From positions 87,634-151,633 of the forward strand of contig NZ_JARVWP010000021.1 of the NCBI RefSeq assembly GCF_029846235.1: 64,000 nucleotides of DNA, written 5' to 3'. The notes under the pieces were generated by a model. That model was not told the DNA's origin. It worked only from the letters and a program-made list of their open reading frames with translations, and ran no database searches. This stretch comes from Bradyrhizobium sp. CER78. Its GTDB lineage: Bacteria > Pseudomonadota > Alphaproteobacteria > Rhizobiales > Xanthobacteraceae. This document shows positions 32,401 to 41,102 of this stretch, one piece after another; within the stretch, counting starts at the first letter, position 1; each line of letters starts with the position of its first letter. The translations under genes were made by a program, and so were the position numbers.

Positions 32401-33528
32401 ATGACTTCTTCGTCGCTGTTTTCACCGCTCAAGGTCGGTCCCTATGAGCTGAAGCACCGTGTCGTGATGGCGCCACTGACGCGGATGCGGGCGGCGCGGC
32501 CGAGTCTCGCGCCGCGGCCGATGAATGCGGAATATTATGCGCAGCGCGCCACGCCCGGCGGCCTGCTGATCGCGGAAGCTTCGCCCGTGGTCGCGACCGG
32601 TTTCGGCAATCCCGGCGTCCCCGGCATCTACAGCGAGGCCCAGATCGCGGGCTGGCGCGAGGTGGTGGATGCCGTGCACGCCAAGGGCGGCCTGATCTTC
32701 CTGCAGCTCTGGCACGTCGGCCGCGTCTCGCATTCCTCGTTCCAGCCTGACGGTGCGCTGCCGGTGGCGCCGTCGGCGGTCGCGATCCCTTCCGAGTTCA
32801 AGTGCATGACGGCGGACGGCAAGGTGGCCGAGTACGAGACGCCGCGCGCGCTCGAGACCGATGAGGTCGCGCTGATGGTCGAGGCCTATCGTGAGGGCGC
32901 GAAGAACGCGCTCGCCGCCGGCTTCGACGGCGTCGAGATCCACGGCGCCAATGGCTATCTGATCGAGCAGTTCCTGCAATCGCGCAGCAATGTGCGGACC
33001 GATCAATATGGCGGCTCGATCGAGAACCGTGTCCGCTTCCTGCTGGAGGTGACGCAGGCGGTGACCGAAGTGTGGGGCGCCAACCGCGTCGGCGTGCGGC
33101 TTTCGCCCTACGGCATTGCCAATGGCAGCGGCGAGGCCGACCCGATGCCGCTCTACAGCCACGCCATCAAGGCGCTCGACAAGTTCGGGCTCGCCTATCT
33201 GCATTTCATCGAGCCGCGCGCCTCGGGCACCGGCCGCGCCGAGGTCGACTGGCAGAACGTGCCGTCGGCGATGGTGCTGTACCGCCCGATGTGGAGCGGC
33301 GTGCTGATCACGGCGGGCAATTTCGTCGGCGACAGCGCAGAGCGCGCACTTGCCGAAGGCCATGCCGACGCGATCGCGTTCGGCCGCTATTTCATCTCCA
33401 ACCCGGACCTGCCGCGCCGCCTGCAGCGCGGCTATCCGCTGACCAAGTACAACCGCGCCACCTTCTATGCCGGCGAGGAGAAGGGCTACACGGATTATCC
33501 GGTGCACGACGAGCTGGCGCAGGCGTAG
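32401..33528 (+). CDS. Old Yellow Enzyme family ene-reductase
   Basis: This 375-residue FMN TIM-barrel protein has HRVVMAPLTRMRA at the N-terminus, QLWHVGRVSH, the substrate/FMN motif VEIHGANGYLIEQFL (about residues 178-193) and RSNVRTDQYGGSIENRVRF. This is the NemA/xenobiotic-reductase branch, which reduces activated C=C bonds (maleimides, enones) and nitro esters with NAD(P)H. GGGGTAGGC precedes the ATG. Regulation is probably through the palindrome shared with the divergent ModE-like gene. Confidence 0.93.
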   Translation: MTSSSLFSPLKVGPYELKHRVVMAPLTRMRAARPSLAPRPMNAEYYAQRATPGGLLIAEASPVVATGFGNPGVPGIYSEAQIAGWREVVDAVHAKGGLIFLQLWHVGRVSHSSFQPDGALPVAPSAVAIPSEFKCMTADGKVAEYETPRALETDEVALMVEAYREGAKNALAAGFDGVEIHGANGYLIEQFLQSRSNVRTDQYGGSIENRVRFLLEVTQAVTEVWGANRVGVRLSPYGIANGSGEADPMPLYSHAIKALDKFGLAYLHFIEPRASGTGRAEVDWQNVPSAMVLYRPMWSGVLITAGNFVGDSAERALAEGHADAIAFGRYFISNPDLPRRLQRGYPLTKYNRATFYAGEEKGYTDYPVHDELAQA

Positions 33529-33537
33529 ACGACGCGC

Positions 33538-33660
33538 CGTCATTGCGAGGAGCGAAGCGACGAAGCAATCCATCGCTCCGCGCATGCGGATGAATGGATT
33601 GCTTCGCGGAGCCTCTCATCGGGCGCGCATTCGCGCGACCCGTTGGCTGGCAATGACGGT
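33538..33660. repeat. Palindromic repeat, CGTCATTGCGAGG family
   Basis: CGTCATTGCGAGGAGCGAAG ... AGCAATCCATCGC ... GGATTGCTTCGCGG ... GGCAATGACGG. It fills the entire gap between the Old Yellow Enzyme gene and the GFA gene; its right end is only 9 bases from the GFA start, so it overlaps that gene's translation-initiation region. Confidence 0.87.
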
Positions 33661-33668
33661 GATCACCA

Positions 33669-34184
33669 ATGTTTCCGGACGACGAGTTCGAGCCGACCAA
33701 GAAGCCAAAACCCGTGGCGCTGGCGAAGCCCGCGACCGGTCAATGCCTGTGCGGCAAGGTCCGGTTCGAGATCGACGTGCCGGCGCGCTGGGCCTGGCAC
33801 GATCACACCGCCGCCAGCCGACGTGCGCATGGCGCGGTTTACGCGACCTATGTCGGCAGCTGGAAGAAGCGCTTCCGCATCACGCAAGGCGAGAGCGAGC
33901 TGTCGCGCTACGAGGACGCGAAAAGCAAGACCGCGCGCAGCTTCTGCGCCAACTGCGGCACGCCCATCATCTACGAACGAGCGCGGTCGCCGCACATGGT
34001 CAATATCCCGCGCGCGCTGTTTTCGGGGCGCACCGGTCGGCAGCCGCTCTATCACATTGCGATCGAGGAATTGCAGGAATGGGCCTACACCGGCGAGCCG
34101 CTGGTGCCGCTGAAGGGCTATCCCGGCGTGGTCTGGCAGCGTTCGAAAAAGAAGAAGCGCAGCGAGCGCGAGGGGATGTTCTAG
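33669..34184 (+). CDS. GFA-family (CENP-V/glutathione-dependent formaldehyde-activating-like) protein
   Basis: This 171-residue protein has the zinc-binding Cys pattern of the GFA fold: QCLCGKVRFEID near residues 24-35 (CxC) and RSFCANCGTPIIYE near 100-113 (CxxC). The central Cys pair position of active GFA enzymes (the CSxC site) reads HDHTAASRRAH here, so that site is missing. Activity as a formaldehyde-GSH enzyme is thus doubtful. It ends in a basic KKKKRSERE tail. A repeat lies directly before the start. Confidence 0.82.
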   Translation: MFPDDEFEPTKKPKPVALAKPATGQCLCGKVRFEIDVPARWAWHDHTAASRRAHGAVYATYVGSWKKRFRITQGESELSRYEDAKSKTARSFCANCGTPIIYERARSPHMVNIPRALFSGRTGRQPLYHIAIEELQEWAYTGEPLVPLKGYPGVVWQRSKKKKRSEREGMF

Positions 34185-34213
34185 GATGCGGCCGCGCGAC
34201 AACGCGGGCGTTG

Positions 34214-35698
34214 TCAGTGCTTCACGTAGATGACCTCGTCCGTTCCGGCGTATTCCTCGGTCCATCCCCGCTTGTCCAGGAGGAACCTCTTCAGAGGTTC
34301 GTGCGCCTTCACCCAGAGCACTGTATCGATCTTGTACTTGTCGAGCACGGCGTCCCAGGCGGTCTCGTCGATCTCCCATTTGATGAGGCTGAAATAGTCG
34401 CGCAGCAGCTCGTCGGGGTAAGCGGTGGCTGACCGGCCATCGATGAATACGGGCACCGCACCACGCGTGTAGAAGATCAAAAGTCCACCGACGTTCCAGT
34501 GGTTCAGCAGCCGTGCATGCGGAAAATGGGTCTGGAGATAACGTGCATCCTGCTCCGACAGCAGTTGCGGCAGCGCGAGCGCCGGTTTGACATGCATCAG
34601 GGTCAGCGGCAGTGCGCACATTCCGACGATGCCGGCAACCAGCAACGCGCCTTGGACCTTGAGATCGTTCAGCCGCTTGGGCAGCAGCCGATCCAGGTGC
34701 AGGGCCAGCGGCACCGTCGCGAACATGAAGAAGAACGACATGTATCTGTATTGATAGAATCCCAGCAGCAGGAACAGCCAGGCCAGCAGCCGCGACTCCA
34801 GAGGAGCGTGCGAAGCCATGGGGTGGCGGAGCTCGAACGCAACAAACATGGCGATATAGACGATACCAGGAATGCTTCCCGGTATGGTGAAGTTCGCAGC
34901 GTAAGACCACCACTCGGTGATGTGCGCCTGCGCAAAGTGGCCCAGCGTGGTCGCGACGCCGTTGTAGATATGCCAGCCCAGAGGATTGATGAGGATCGCG
35001 ACAAGGCAGCCGGCTGCTGCGAAACTGTAGATCTTAACGCCTGCCCAGTCCCGCCTGAGCAGGGACACGGCACCAAAGAAACCAATCAGGAGAAGCCCGA
35101 GCATGAAGCCGCCATGCAGATTGGCCCAAAGGACCATCATCACAGGCAGCAAGAACCATCGGGTTCGTTTCAGGCACTCTGCGTAGAAGATGACGCAGAA
35201 CAACATGGTCGGGGTGTTTGGCGACACCGAGAGATAGGAATTCGGGGCGGTCGCAAAGGCCGGATAGAGCAGGCACGCGGCCAGAACGGAAATGCCGACG
35301 GCAAGCGTCGAGGCGCCGTTGCTCAGGCAGATGGATGTGAGATATCCGGTGATGACGGCGCCACATGCAACGATTGCCAATGTGAGACCGGTACATCCGG
35401 TGTATTGAAACACCACGCTGGCGATCACGTCCCATAGCCAGGAGAGGTTATACCATTGCCTGTCGCCGAGCGTGAACGACCACGGATCCTGGAAGGGGAT
35501 AGTGCCGCGCTCTCTGATCAGGTCGCCGGCGGCGAGATGCCATCCCAAATCGAGGTGACCCAGCAGGAGCGGCCCGTTCGCCAGGTAGTACAGGGATGAG
35601 AACACGATCAGGAAAAGGTAGATTCCGAGCTTCGCGAGCTTGATCGTTCCTGGTCCTCTCTCAAGCCTGGTGCCGTTCCAAGCCGCCAGCGCGTCCAT
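34214..35698 (-). CDS. GT-C-like polytopic membrane protein
   Basis: This 494-residue membrane protein has about 10-11 hydrophobic helices to residue ~390, then a ~100-residue soluble C-terminus (LPQLLSEQDARYLQTHFPHA ... YAGTDEVIYVKH). An early loop has HLDLGWHLAAGDLIRERGTI after the first helix, the D/E-containing loop expected of GT-C glycosyltransferase folds. FDP- and WANLHGGF are typical of proteins annotated as 'membrane protein' in Bradyrhizobium. A lipid-linked sugar transferase role is inferred from this architecture only. It stands alone. Confidence 0.75.
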   Translation of the reverse strand: MDALAAWNGTRLERGPGTIKLAKLGIYLFLIVFSSLYYLANGPLLLGHLDLGWHLAAGDLIRERGTIPFQDPWSFTLGDRQWYNLSWLWDVIASVVFQYTGCTGLTLAIVACGAVITGYLTSICLSNGASTLAVGISVLAACLLYPAFATAPNSYLSVSPNTPTMLFCVIFYAECLKRTRWFLLPVMMVLWANLHGGFMLGLLLIGFFGAVSLLRRDWAGVKIYSFAAAGCLVAILINPLGWHIYNGVATTLGHFAQAHITEWWSYAANFTIPGSIPGIVYIAMFVAFELRHPMASHAPLESRLLAWLFLLLGFYQYRYMSFFFMFATVPLALHLDRLLPKRLNDLKVQGALLVAGIVGMCALPLTLMHVKPALALPQLLSEQDARYLQTHFPHARLLNHWNVGGLLIFYTRGAVPVFIDGRSATAYPDELLRDYFSLIKWEIDETAWDAVLDKYKIDTVLWVKAHEPLKRFLLDKRGWTEEYAGTDEVIYVKH

Positions 35699-36005
35699 GA
35701 ATGAGTCCTGCGATCGAAGCGGGCCGCCTGCGGGCCCTGCGTGCTCTTCTGCCCGCCGCGTGGATGCAAACCATCGTCGCTTTAGGCCACTCTCGCTAAA
35801 GTAGCGTTAATGTCGGCGGCGCAATTCGATGCTGCCCGCCGACGGAGTTTCCTGGAACTTGCGATCATCATGGTGCTCGCATGGTCAACGCCAGGCGCGC
35901 GCCTGCGGAATGCGGCCATGACCGGCCGCTCGATTGCTCCCGAAGCGCAAGTTTGGTCATCTCCTCAGTGCCGTCGGCCAACGCGCCGGCAGGCCTGGAG
36001 GGAAC

Positions 36006-37670
36006 ATGAAGAATCGCATCACCGGCCGTTCGGCATTCCTGGCGTTGCTGAAGGATGAAGGCGTCACGCATCTGTTCGGCAATCCCGGCACCACCGAATT
36101 GCCGATCATGCATGCGCTGAAGGACCATCCTGACCTCACCTATGTGATGGCGATGCAGGAGAGTCTGGTCGTTGCGATGGCCGACGGCTTCAGCCGCGCC
36201 TCCGGCAAGCTGGTCGCCTGTAACGTCCACGTCGCGCCCGGCCTCGGCAATGCGATGGGCTCGCTCTACAATGCGAGCTTCACCGGCACGCCGCTGATCC
36301 TCACCGCCGGCCAGCAGGAGCAGGGCCACGGCCTGACCGAGCCGGTGCTGTTCGGTCCGCTGGTGCAGATGGCCACGCCCTTGGTGAAATGGGCGGTCGA
36401 GGTGACGCGGCTTGAAGACCTGCCGCGCATCGTGCGCCGTGCCGCCAAGATCGCGACCACGCCGCCCACCGGGCCGGTGTTCATCTCGCTCCCGGGTGAC
36501 ATCCTCAATGCCGAAGCCGGCATCGAGCTCGGCCGCTCCACCCGGGTCGACACCCGCGTCAGGCCGTCGGAGGATTCGCTGAAGGCGCTTGCCGCACGCA
36601 TCCTCAAGGCAGAGCGCCCCGTCATCGTCGTCGGCGACGAGATCGTCAAGAGCGATGCGCTGCGCGAGGCCGCCGATCTCGCCGAGACGCTGGGCTGTCC
36701 GGCGTGGCAATCGTCGACGCCCTATGGCGCGCATTTCCTGTCCGAAAGCCCGAGCTTCATGGGCGCGATCGCGCGGCTGCAGAAGGTCGCGCGCGACGTG
36801 CTGGCGCCGCATGATCTTCTGATCGCGCTCGGCGGCGATCCCTTGCGGATGTCTGTCTACAGCGAGGTCGATCCGCTGCCGGACGGGCTCTCGATCGTGC
36901 AGGTCGGCCTCGTCGACAGCGATCTTGCCAAGAATTATGGCGCCGAGATTGCTGTGAAGGCCGACGTCAAGGAAACGCTGCGGGCGCTGGTGCCGGCGCT
37001 GAAGGAATTGGGCGGCGGCGCGCTGGAGACGCGCGCGAGGCAAGGGCTTGCGGCGCTCGCACCGAAGAACTGGGCGGCGAAGCGCAAGGCGTTGGTCGAG
37101 CAGATCTCGAAGGCGAGCCAGACTTCGCCGATCGATCCGGACTGGCTGGCGTTGCAGGTCGTGGAGGCGATGCCCGACAACGCGATCCTGGTCGACGAAG
37201 GCCTGACCTCGTCGCGCCAGATCATCGCGCTGCGCGCGCATCGTGACCGCTACGGCTATCACGCGCTGGCCTCCGGCGGCATCGGCTGGGGCCTGCCGGC
37301 CGCGGTCGGCGTCAGCCTCGCCAATCCGCAGCGTCCGGTGGTGTGCTATTCCGGCGACGGCTCGTCGATGTATTCGATCCAGTCACTGTGGACCGCCGCC
37401 AACCACAAGCTGCCGCTCAACTTCGTCATCGTGAACAATGGCGGCTACCGCATCATCAAGCAGCGATTGCTCGCCTTCCATGGCGACGATCACTATGTCG
37501 GCATGGATTTCGTCGACCCGCCGGTCGACTTCACCGCGCTTGCGCGTTCGCTCGGGCTCGAAGCGATCAAGGTGACGGATCCGCAGGAGCTGAAGGGCAC
37601 GCTGAAGTCGGCGTTCGCAAGGCCGGGTGCGAAGCTGATCGAGGTGGTGGTCAGCAATTCCGTGAATTGA
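36006..37670 (+). CDS. ThDP-dependent decarboxylase, benzoylformate-decarboxylase-like
   Basis: This 554-residue enzyme has the N-terminal PYR domain (FGNPGTTELPIMHAL, catalytic Glu in AMQESLVVAMADG, His in CNVHVAPGLGNAMG), a central domain, and the C-terminal PP domain with the ThDP motif GDGSSM...NNGGYR. The NVH..PGLGNAMG segment fits benzoylformate decarboxylase (the His70 position) better than acetolactate synthase. It probably decarboxylates a 2-oxo acid to an aldehyde. GGAGGGAAC precedes ATG 36006. It stands alone, between repeat-rich gaps. Confidence 0.87.
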   Translation: MKNRITGRSAFLALLKDEGVTHLFGNPGTTELPIMHALKDHPDLTYVMAMQESLVVAMADGFSRASGKLVACNVHVAPGLGNAMGSLYNASFTGTPLILTAGQQEQGHGLTEPVLFGPLVQMATPLVKWAVEVTRLEDLPRIVRRAAKIATTPPTGPVFISLPGDILNAEAGIELGRSTRVDTRVRPSEDSLKALAARILKAERPVIVVGDEIVKSDALREAADLAETLGCPAWQSSTPYGAHFLSESPSFMGAIARLQKVARDVLAPHDLLIALGGDPLRMSVYSEVDPLPDGLSIVQVGLVDSDLAKNYGAEIAVKADVKETLRALVPALKELGGGALETRARQGLAALAPKNWAAKRKALVEQISKASQTSPIDPDWLALQVVEAMPDNAILVDEGLTSSRQIIALRAHRDRYGYHALASGGIGWGLPAAVGVSLANPQRPVVCYSGDGSSMYSIQSLWTAANHKLPLNFVIVNNGGYRIIKQRLLAFHGDDHYVGMDFVDPPVDFTALARSLGLEAIKVTDPQELKGTLKSAFARPGAKLIEVVVSNSVN

Positions 37671-37695
37671 AGGAGCCGCACGCTGGCTCTCTCAC

Positions 37696-37801
37696 CGTCA
37701 TCCTGAGGAGCGCGGAACGCGCGTCTCGAAGGATGCACGGCCCGGCCGGTGGCCGTCGATCCTTCGAGACGCGCGCAAGAGCGCGCTCCTCAGGATGACG
37801 G
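37696..37801. repeat. Palindromic repeat, CGTCATCCTGAGG family
   Basis: CGTCATCCTGAGGAGCGCG ... CTCGAAGGATGCACGG ... CGATCCTTCGAGACGCG ... GCTCCTCAGGATGACGG. It follows the decarboxylase gene by 25 bases and may act as a transcript end. Confidence 0.88.
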
Positions 37802-37810
37802 GTTGGAAAT

Positions 37811-37912
37811 CGTAGGGTGGGTTAGCGAAGCGTAACCCACCAACGGTTTCTCATTCGCACCGGCGCTTGTTGGGCGAAGATGGTGGGTTACGCTTCGCTA
37901 ACCCACTCTACG
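37811..37912. repeat. Palindromic repeat, CGTAGGGTGGGTTAGCG family
   Basis: GGTGGGTTAGCGAAGCGTAA at the left and TTACGCTTCGCTAACCCACT at the right, with an imperfect centre. It ends two bases before the stop codon of the leftward monooxygenase gene. Confidence 0.88.
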
Positions 37913-37914
37913 CA

Positions 37915-39297
37915 CTACTCCGCCGCCGCACCTCTCACGCGATACCGGCTCGCCGGGTGGCTCGCGTCGAGCTTCGCACGCCCCGCGCCGAACAGCTTCT
38001 CCCGCAGCGTGCCCTTGGCATATTCACGCTTGTAGCGGCCGCGCTTGACGAGCTCGGGCACCAGCATGTCGGCAATATCCTCGAAATCGCCGGGCGAGAT
38101 CGCGAACGCGACGTTGAGGCCGTCGACGTCGGTGTCCTCGAACCATTGCTCGATCTTGTCGGCGACCTGCTCCGGCGTACCGACCACCACGGGGCCGGCG
38201 CCGCCGATGCCGACATGCTCGGCGACCTCGCGCACGGTCCAGACCCTGTCAGGATCGGCGCGGGTGACGTTGTCCATCGCGGAACGGCCGGCGTCGTTCT
38301 GCACGTGCCGCACCTCCTGATCGAGCGAGTAGGTCGAGAAATCTACGCCGGTCCAGCCTGACATCAGCGCCAGCGCGCCCTCATGGCTGATATGGCTGCG
38401 ATACTCGGCGTATTTCGCTTTGGCCTCGGCTTCGGTCGGCGCGACCACGACGCACATCATCGAGAACATCAGGATCTCGGCCGCGTTGCGGCCTTTCGCG
38501 GCGGCGAGCTCGCGGATTGCCGAGACGCGCGGGCCGATCACCTTCGCTGACGGCCCCGACATGAACACGCATTCGGCATGCTCGGCGGCGAACTGCCGGC
38601 CGCGCGGCGAGGTACCTGCCTGGTAGAGCACCGGCGTGCGTTGCGGTGACGGCTCCGACAGATGGATCGCGTTGAGCCGGTAGTTGTTGCCCTCGTGCTG
38701 CACCCGATGCACTTTCGACGGATCGGTGAAGATGCCGCGCGCGACGTCGCGGATCGCGGCGTCGTCCTCCCAGCTGCCCTCCCAGAGCTTGTAAACCAGC
38801 TCCATATATTCGTCGGCGAGCTCGTAGCGGTCGTCATGCGCGGTCTGCTTGTCCTTGCCGGCACCGCGTGCGGCGGAATCGAGATAGCCGGTCACCACGT
38901 TCCAACCGACCCGGCCGCCGGTGAGGTGGTCGAGCGTCGACATCCGTCGCGCGAACGGGTAGGGCGGCTCGAAGGAGAGATTGCTGGTGACGCCGAAGCC
39001 GAGATTTTCGGTCACCGCGGCCATCGCCGGGATCAGCATCAGCGGCTCATTGGCCGGGGTCTGCGCCGCATTGCGCAGCGCGGCATCCGGACTATTGGCA
39101 TACACGTCGTAGACGCCGAGCACGTCGGCGAGGAACAGACCGTCGAACCGGCCGCGCTCCAGCGTCTTCGCCAGATCGGTCCAGTAGGACAGCTTGTTGT
39201 AATCCTTGGTGCGGTCGCGCGGATGGGTCCATAGCCCCGGCGACTGGTGCGCCACGCAGTTCATGGCAAAGGCGTTGAGCCGGATTTGTTTTGTCAT
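37915..39297 (-). CDS. LLM-class FMN-dependent monooxygenase (NtaA/SnaA/DszA type)
   Basis: This 460-residue bacterial-luciferase-like protein has MTKQIRLNAFAMNCVAHQSP at the start, ALRNAAQTPANEPLMLIPAM, GVTSNLSFEPPYPFARRMST, GRVGWNVVTGYLDSAARG and an insert typical of the NtaA/SnaA/DszA group. These use FMNH2 from a separate reductase to oxidise sulfur or amine compounds. ATG 39297 starts at the first conserved segment; an upstream ATG at 39390 would add unconserved residues. The divergent M20 hydrolase at 39537 may act in the same pathway. Substrate unknown. Confidence 0.9.
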   Translation of the reverse strand: MTKQIRLNAFAMNCVAHQSPGLWTHPRDRTKDYNKLSYWTDLAKTLERGRFDGLFLADVLGVYDVYANSPDAALRNAAQTPANEPLMLIPAMAAVTENLGFGVTSNLSFEPPYPFARRMSTLDHLTGGRVGWNVVTGYLDSAARGAGKDKQTAHDDRYELADEYMELVYKLWEGSWEDDAAIRDVARGIFTDPSKVHRVQHEGNNYRLNAIHLSEPSPQRTPVLYQAGTSPRGRQFAAEHAECVFMSGPSAKVIGPRVSAIRELAAAKGRNAAEILMFSMMCVVVAPTEAEAKAKYAEYRSHISHEGALALMSGWTGVDFSTYSLDQEVRHVQNDAGRSAMDNVTRADPDRVWTVREVAEHVGIGGAGPVVVGTPEQVADKIEQWFEDTDVDGLNVAFAISPGDFEDIADMLVPELVKRGRYKREYAKGTLREKLFGAGRAKLDASHPASRYRVRGAAAE

Positions 39298-39536
39298 TGT
39301 CGAAACCTTGGTCGAAACCTTGAGCGCCGCGTCGATTGCTGCCCGGTCCGATCCCGGGCGTCCCGCCATCAACTTGTTGCGACTTCCCACGTTTTGGCAA
39401 GGCCCCTTCGCGATTCACACCCTTCCGGTGGCAGGCCGATCCCGATAGGTTGCCGGCCTCCAGAAGCATGATCCGGATGTGCGACGCAGCGATCCGACGG
39501 GATCATGCCAAGACGCGACCGGACGAAGGAACAATC

Positions 39537-40922
39537 ATGGCGACACGGGCCGACGCAATCGCAAACGTGCGGGAGCATTTTCAATCGGGACAGTTCCTCA
39601 AGGAGCTGGACCGCAGGGTCGGCTACCAGACCGAAAGCCTCAACGCCGACAAGGCCGATGCGTTGCGCGCCTATCTGGTCGAGAATCTGCAGCCGGCCTT
39701 CGCCGAGCTCGATTTCAAGACAAGGCTGATCGAATCGCCGACCGGCCGCGGGCCCTATCTGATTGCCGACTACCAGGAAGATGCCGCGCGGCCGACCGTG
39801 CTGACCTACGGCCATGGTGACGTCGTCGACGGCATGGTCGGCGAATGGCGCGACGGGCTCAATCCCTGGCAGACCACGGTCAAGGGCGACCGCGTCTATG
39901 GCCGCGGCACCGCCGACAACAAGGGCCAGCATTCGATCAACATGGCCGCCTTGCGTGCGGTGAAGCAGGCGCGTGGCGGCAAGCTCGGCTTCAACGCCAA
40001 ATTCATCATCGAGACCGGCGAGGAGATCGGCTCGCCCGATCTGCGCGAGGTCTGCGAGGCGCATCGCGAGGAGCTGAAGGCCGATCTGTTCATTGCCTCC
40101 GACGGGCCGCGGCTGTCGGCGGAGCGGCCGACCGTCTTCCTCGGCTGCCGCGGCGGCAACCGCATCCATCTCGACGTCAATCTTCGCGAGGGCGGCAACC
40201 ATTCCGGCAATTGGGGCGGCGTGCTGGCCAATCCCGCGACGATTCTGGTTAACGCGATCGCGAGCCTGGTCGACGGCAAGGGCCGCATGAAGCTCGAGAT
40301 CCTGAAACCGCCGCCGATCTCGAACCGGGTCCGCGCCGCGCTCGCCGACGTCGAGATCAAGCCGACAGCGGACGAACCTCAGCTGGCGGAGGATTGGGGC
40401 GAGGAGGGCCTGACCGCGGCCGAACGGCTCTACGCCTGGAATACGCTGGAAGTGCTGGCGATGTCGTCGGGCAATATCGACAAGCCGGCCAATGCGATCC
40501 CCGGCAAGGCGAATGCGGTGCTGCAGCTCCGTTTCGTGGTCGGCACGAAATATCTCGAAGTGATCGACGGTGTGCGCGACTATCTGCACAAGAACGGCTT
40601 TCCGATGGTCGAGGTCTCCGGCGCGCAGCGCTTCGGCGCCTCGCGCACCGACATGGACAGCCCGTGGATCGACTGGGCGGCGAACTCGATCCGCACCACC
40701 ACCGGTAAGGCGCCGGCGGTGCTGCCGAACTTCGGCGGCTCGCTGCCCAACGACGTGTTCTCCGAAGGGCTCGGCCTGCCGACGATCTGGGTGCCGCACT
40801 CTTATCCGGGCTGCTCGCAGCACGCGCCGGACGAGCACATCCTGCTGCCGGTGACCGAGGAGGCGCTGACCATCATGGCCGGCCTGTTCTGGGATCTCGG
40901 CGAGGCGCCGCATAAGGGTTGA
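39537..40922 (+). CDS. M20-family metallohydrolase (ArgE/DapE-like)
   Basis: This 461-residue enzyme has the M20 metal-site motifs TYGHGDVVDG (His, Asp), GRGTADNKGQ (Asp), the catalytic IIETGEEIGS (Glu-Glu), and SDGPRL, with a dimerisation domain in the middle (EGGNHSGNWGGVL). The last metal His is in HSYPGCSQHAPDEHI. GAAGGA lies 6 bases before ATG 39537. Enzymes of this kind remove acyl groups from, or cleave dipeptides of, amino acids. Divergent from the LLM monooxygenase and followed by an MHS transporter. Confidence 0.92.
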   Translation: MATRADAIANVREHFQSGQFLKELDRRVGYQTESLNADKADALRAYLVENLQPAFAELDFKTRLIESPTGRGPYLIADYQEDAARPTVLTYGHGDVVDGMVGEWRDGLNPWQTTVKGDRVYGRGTADNKGQHSINMAALRAVKQARGGKLGFNAKFIIETGEEIGSPDLREVCEAHREELKADLFIASDGPRLSAERPTVFLGCRGGNRIHLDVNLREGGNHSGNWGGVLANPATILVNAIASLVDGKGRMKLEILKPPPISNRVRAALADVEIKPTADEPQLAEDWGEEGLTAAERLYAWNTLEVLAMSSGNIDKPANAIPGKANAVLQLRFVVGTKYLEVIDGVRDYLHKNGFPMVEVSGAQRFGASRTDMDSPWIDWAANSIRTTTGKAPAVLPNFGGSLPNDVFSEGLGLPTIWVPHSYPGCSQHAPDEHILLPVTEEALTIMAGLFWDLGEAPHKG

Positions 40923-40943
40923 GGGGCGGGCGTGCAGTTGTCC

Positions 40944-41049
40944 CGTCATCCTGAGGAGCGGCGATAGCCGGGTCTCGAAGGATCGACGGCCACCGGCCGG
41001 GCCGTGCATCCTTCGAGGCTCGCAAGAGCTCGCACCTCAGGATGACGGG
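40944..41049. repeat. Palindromic repeat, CGTCATCCTGAGG family
   Basis: CGTCATCCTGAGGAGCGGCG ... GGTCTCGAAGGATCG ... GCATCCTTCGAGGCTCG ... CACCTCAGGATGACGGG, in the gap between the M20 hydrolase and the MHS transporter gene. Confidence 0.88.
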
Positions 41050-41102
41050 GGTCGGCTATGATGCGTTGAGAGAAGAGTGCCTTCATCGGCAAAGGAACCC
41101 TG

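Noticed and set aside
35810..36058. Short forward frame before the decarboxylase
   Set aside because: It lies in another frame, overlaps the clear ribosome binding site and start at 36006, and resembles nothing.
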